Shown here: piece by piece, positions 7,171 through 9,260 of the stretch
Layout: the number at the start of each line of letters is the position of its first letter
Numbering within the stretch: position 1 is the first letter of the stretch
Origin: Comamonadaceae bacterium
GTDB taxonomy: Bacteria; Pseudomonadota; Gammaproteobacteria; Burkholderiales; Burkholderiaceae_C
NCBI GenBank assembly: GCA_947457975.1
Contig: CANGYC010000076.1
Coordinates: 1-9,260, forward strand
Length of the DNA: 9,260 bases
Reading direction: 5' to 3'
The notes under the pieces: model-generated
What the model saw: only the letters and a program-made list of their open reading frames with translations
The model's database searches: none
What the model was told of the DNA's origin: nothing
Position numbers and translations under genes: made by a program

Positions 7171-8353
7171 GTTCCACACAGCACGCGCCCGCTTCATCTA
7201 CATCGCCGGTCCCTGTACGCCCCGGGGCGGCGGCATGTTCAAGGTGGCCGACTACCTGATCCAGAGCCAGGCCCCAGTGCAAGACAGGCAGCACGCTCAG
7301 CTGCGGCCGCTGGAGACACGCGGCGCGGGCCCGGCCGCCTGGTCGCTGGTGGTGCTGGCCGGAGCGCTGCTGCGCTTGCTAAGCGGTCGCCTGAGCGGGC
7401 GTCTGGCGGGCGTGCACGTGAACATGGCCGAGCGGCTGAGCCTGGTGCGAAAAAGCGTGCTCATCCTGGCCTGCCGCGCTCTGGGCCTGCCGGTGGTGCT
7501 GCACCTGCACGCGGCCCAGTTGCCCCCCTTCTACCGCGCCCTGCCCCGGCCGCTGCAGGCGATCACGCGCCGGGTCTTTGGCCTGGCCGACTGCTGCGTG
7601 GTGCTGGGTGAGGTAAGCCGCCGCTTCGTGACGGAGGAATTGGGCGTGGCGCCAGGGCGGGTGCGCGTGCTGATCAACGGCGTGCCCGAGCCCCGGGCCC
7701 CGCGGCGGCGCCCGGGGCCGGTGCAGCGCGTGCTGTTCGTGGGCAACCTCTCCGAACGCAAGGGCGTGCCCGAGCTGCTGGCGGCCCTGGCCCGGCCAGG
7801 CTTCGATGCCCGGCACACGCAGGTGTGCCTGGCCGGTGGCGGCCCCGTCGAGGTCTACCACCGCCAGGCTGCAGCCCTGGGCTTATCGGCCTGGGTGCAC
7901 TTTGAGGGCTGGGCTGACCAGGCGCGCGTGGACGAGCTCATGGCCCAGGCTGACGTGCTGGTACTACCCTCGCACGACGAAGGACTGCCGCTGGTCATCC
8001 TGGAGGCGCTGTCGCACGGCGTGGCCGTGCTGTGCACACCGGTGGGCGAGATCCCGTGGGCACTGAGGGACGGGGAGGAGGCGCTGTTCGTGGCGCCCGG
8101 CGATGTGCCGGCCCTGGCCGCACAACTGCAGCGCCTGCTCGCCGATGCACCCCTGCGCGCTCGCCTGGAGCGCCAGGGCCGGGCGCTGTACGAGGCGCAG
8201 TTTTCCATACGCCGCTTTTTTGAGGGCGTGGGCCACCTCCACCAAGAGGTGTTTGGCGTGTGCGCGGCGCCGATGGTGCTCAGTCCGGTCGCAGTCAGGC
8301 CGGCCGCTTTGCCTACAGCGCTCGCGAGGCCCTGCCAGGGGCAGCGCCTGTGA
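7160..8353 (+). CDS. Glycosyltransferase family 4 (GT-B fold)
   Basis: This 397-residue retaining glycosyltransferase probably adds a sugar to the polysaccharide repeat unit at the inner membrane. The N-terminal domain starts IYIAGPCTPRGGGMFKVADY (13-32), whose glycine loop is the donor/acceptor-binding turn. HLHAAQ follows at 115-120 and VRVLINGVPEP at 168-178. The C-terminal Rossmann domain has VLFVGNLSERKGVPELL at 191-207, LAGGGP at 224-229, VHFEGWA at 246-252 and the EX7E motif (E274, E282) in HDEGLPLVILEAL. Residues 300-365 close the domain normally. The last 30 or so residues (from about 367) look unlike a family C-terminus, and the following sequence in the same frame holds a broken epimerase, so the natural end may have been changed by rearrangement. 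ATG 7160 overlaps the preceding gene by 11 bp and has no Shine-Dalgarno. The function of the main domain looks intact. Confidence 0.9.
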   Translation: MPPEFHTARARFIYIAGPCTPRGGGMFKVADYLIQSQAPVQDRQHAQLRPLETRGAGPAAWSLVVLAGALLRLLSGRLSGRLAGVHVNMAERLSLVRKSVLILACRALGLPVVLHLHAAQLPPFYRALPRPLQAITRRVFGLADCCVVLGEVSRRFVTEELGVAPGRVRVLINGVPEPRAPRRRPGPVQRVLFVGNLSERKGVPELLAALARPGFDARHTQVCLAGGGPVEVYHRQAAALGLSAWVHFEGWADQARVDELMAQADVLVLPSHDEGLPLVILEALSHGVAVLCTPVGEIPWALRDGEEALFVAPGDVPALAAQLQRLLADAPLRARLERQGRALYEAQFSIRRFFEGVGHLHQEVFGVCAAPMVLSPVAVRPAALPTALARPCQGQRL

Positions 8354-8755
8354 TGGGCGGCTTTGAGAGCGAATCGGTTTCCACCGACGGGCTGGAGCGC
8401 TTTCCCTGCCCCACCCCGTTTGGCGAGCGCTACTGGCAGCGCCGACGCCATCGCCCATGGCACGGCAAAGCTGTGCGAGGTGGCGCAGCAGGAGAAAGTG
8501 CGCCTGGTGCACATGAGCACGCAGTCGGTGTATGGCCTCTTCGAGGGGCGGGTCCACGAGTCCATGCCCATGGACCCACGCCTGGGCTGGTACGGCCAGG
8601 CCAAGTGCGCCGCTGAGATGCAGGTGCGCGACTTCGTGCGGCGCGGCGGGCGGGCGGTGGTGGTACGGCTGTGGGCTCAGCAGCTGCGGCTCGATGCAGT
8701 GCGCTGGCTGCAAGGTGACATGCGCCGGGCCAGCCCCATGGCCTGCGCGCCCTAA
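8284..8755 (+). pseudogene. NAD-dependent epimerase/dehydratase (extended SDR) remnant
   Basis: In the frame used by the GT4 gene, positions 8444-8671 encode a clear middle segment of an extended short-chain dehydrogenase. It contains HGTAKLCEVA, then LVHMSTQSVYG (active-site Ser/Thr strand), LGWYGQAKCAAE (catalytic Tyr-x-x-x-Lys) and FVRRGGRAVVVRL. The N-terminal glycine-rich NAD-binding motif TGxxGxxG is missing, and the expected R-P-x-x-(I/V)-Y-G continuation is replaced by unrelated residues ending at TAA 8753-8755. In the +1 frame, 8320-8400 reads AREALPGAAPVMGGFESES, which is weakly reminiscent of a second Rossmann strand, so a frameshift near 8420-8445 is possible. No ATG start with a ribosome site serves the segment. 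Intact relatives convert nucleotide sugars in polysaccharide pathways; this one should be dead. The segment is sure, its outer limits are not. Confidence 0.68.
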
Positions 8756-8757
8756 GG

Positions 8758-8834
8758 GGCAAGGGCCCCGGGCGAGGGTCCTGGGCAAGGGCCCCGAGCA
8801 AGGGTCCCAAGCAAGGGCTCCGGACGAGGCTCAG
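8758..8834. repeat. 13-bp direct tandem repeat (five units plus a degenerate sixth)
   Basis: The units are GGCAAGGGCCCCG (8758-8770), GGCGAGGGTCCTG (8771-8783), GGCAAGGGCCCCG (8784-8796), AGCAAGGGTCCCA (8797-8809) and AGCAAGGGCTCCG (8810-8822), followed by the decayed GACGAGGCTCAG (8823-8834). Units 1 and 3 are identical, and the others differ at one to four positions. Each unit holds a near-palindrome GGGYCC, so neighbouring units can pair into hairpins. The array fills the gap between the epimerase remnant and the convergent glycosyltransferase gene, whose stop codon (8831-8833) lies in the sixth unit. The period of 13 is not a multiple of three, so it is not a coding repeat. Confidence 0.88.
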
Positions 8835-9260
8835 TCCGCGCGGCGCGACAGGCCGCGCCGCGCAAGCCACGCCGCCCGCAGCAGGAACAGCGGGTTACCA
8901 ATGACGTAGCGGCCAAACAAGCGGCCCGGCTCCTGGCCCAGGCGCCAGAGCCACTCCAGGCCGCGCTGGCGCAACCAGGCCGGCGCACGCGCGGTCTTGC
9001 CGGCCAGGAAGTCCACGATGGCGCCTCCGCAGACGATGAGGCAAGGCCCTGGCAGCGAGGCACGCAGCACCTGGGCCAAGGCTTCCTGCCGCGGCATGCC
9101 CATGGCCAGCAACACCACGCCTGGCGGCTGCTCGCGCAGCAGTGCGAGGTAATGCGCGCTGCTCTGAAAACCATCGGCCACCAGCACCCGGCTGTGCGGC
9201 ATGAACTCGCGCGCGATCACAGAGGCGCCACGCTCCAGATAAGGCGCGCGCGTCCCGATG
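8831..9260 (-). CDS. WecG/TagA/CpsF family glycosyltransferase (GT26), C-terminal part; 5' end outside window
   Basis: The minus-strand frame is open to the window edge. A GTG at 9218-9220 is not the true start because family-like sequence (GTRAPYLERGASVIAREF) continues upstream of it. The visible 142 residues are just over half of a family that is usually about 240-260 residues. The signature blocks are LLAMGMPRQEALAQ (51-64), IVCGGAIVDFLAGKTARAP (75-93) and RGLEWLWRLGQEPGRLFGRY (99-118), followed by GNPLFLL. These enzymes add an N-acetylmannosaminuronic acid, N-acetylmannosamine or related sugar to undecaprenyl-linked intermediates on the cytoplasmic face. The exact sugar cannot be read here. 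The residue after QE is Ala-Leu rather than the common x-Trp, a minor variation. It converges on the plus-strand cluster, ends inside the 13-bp repeat array and has no T-rich terminator after it. Confidence 0.92.
   Translation of the reverse strand, partial: IGTRAPYLERGASVIAREFMPHSRVLVADGFQSSAHYLALLREQPPGVVLLAMGMPRQEALAQVLRASLPGPCLIVCGGAIVDFLAGKTARAPAWLRQRGLEWLWRLGQEPGRLFGRYVIGNPLFLLRAAWLARRGLSRRAD

Noticed and set aside
7964..8788. Minus-strand open frame across the GT4 end, epimerase remnant and repeat array
   Set aside because: Its start lies in the 13-bp repeats and it shows no domain. The plus strand carries recognisable glycosyltransferase and SDR motifs.
1..9260. Search for insertion sequences, CRISPR arrays, tRNA genes and toxin-antitoxin or defence genes
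   Set aside because: I saw no transposase motifs, no regularly spaced dyad repeats with unique spacers, no tRNA-like cloverleaf and no defence-type domains. The only regular repeat is the 13-bp array, which has no spacers.

Overview
The window is GC-rich and strongly codon-biased. It reads like a beta-proteobacterial chromosome, most likely Burkholderiales and possibly Comamonadaceae. That placement rests on the general look of the proteins (ETF-ubiquinone oxidoreductase, GT4 and WecG-family sequences) and was not tested by any search.

Layout: (1) 1-1143, plus strand, is the C-terminal two thirds of an electron transfer flavoprotein-ubiquinone oxidoreductase, a housekeeping respiratory enzyme. 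It is closed by a clear intrinsic terminator at 1171-1203. (2) After about 170 bp without a gene, a co-directional polysaccharide cluster runs from 1374 to about 8353. It holds a small exported protein with a C-terminal membrane anchor, a Wzx-type flippase, a Wzy/WaaL-type O-antigen polymerase or ligase, two GT2 glycosyltransferases, an internally deleted acyltransferase-3 gene and a GT4 glycosyltransferase. Gaps are 2 to 34 bp, with one 4-bp and one 11-bp overlap, so an operon is likely. (3) 8284-8755 holds the broken remains of an NAD-dependent sugar epimerase/dehydratase. (4) 8758-8834 is a 13-bp tandem repeat. (5) 8831-9260, minus strand, is the C-terminal part of a WecG/TagA/CpsF-family glycosyltransferase that converges on the cluster and runs off the window.

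Together the genes describe a Wzx/Wzy-type surface or exopolysaccharide pathway. Glycosyltransferases build a lipid-linked repeat unit on the cytoplasmic face, the flippase moves it across the inner membrane, and the polymerase/ligase joins or transfers units in the periplasm. No initiating sugar-phosphate transferase, chain-length regulator or outer-membrane exporter lies in the window, so the locus probably continues beyond position 9260.

The most notable signal is decay of the tailoring genes. An acyltransferase keeps both ends but has lost its middle. A sugar epimerase keeps only its catalytic middle. A short tandem repeat sits at the convergent junction beside them. I see no mobile element, CRISPR array or RNA gene, and no convincing wholly new system.
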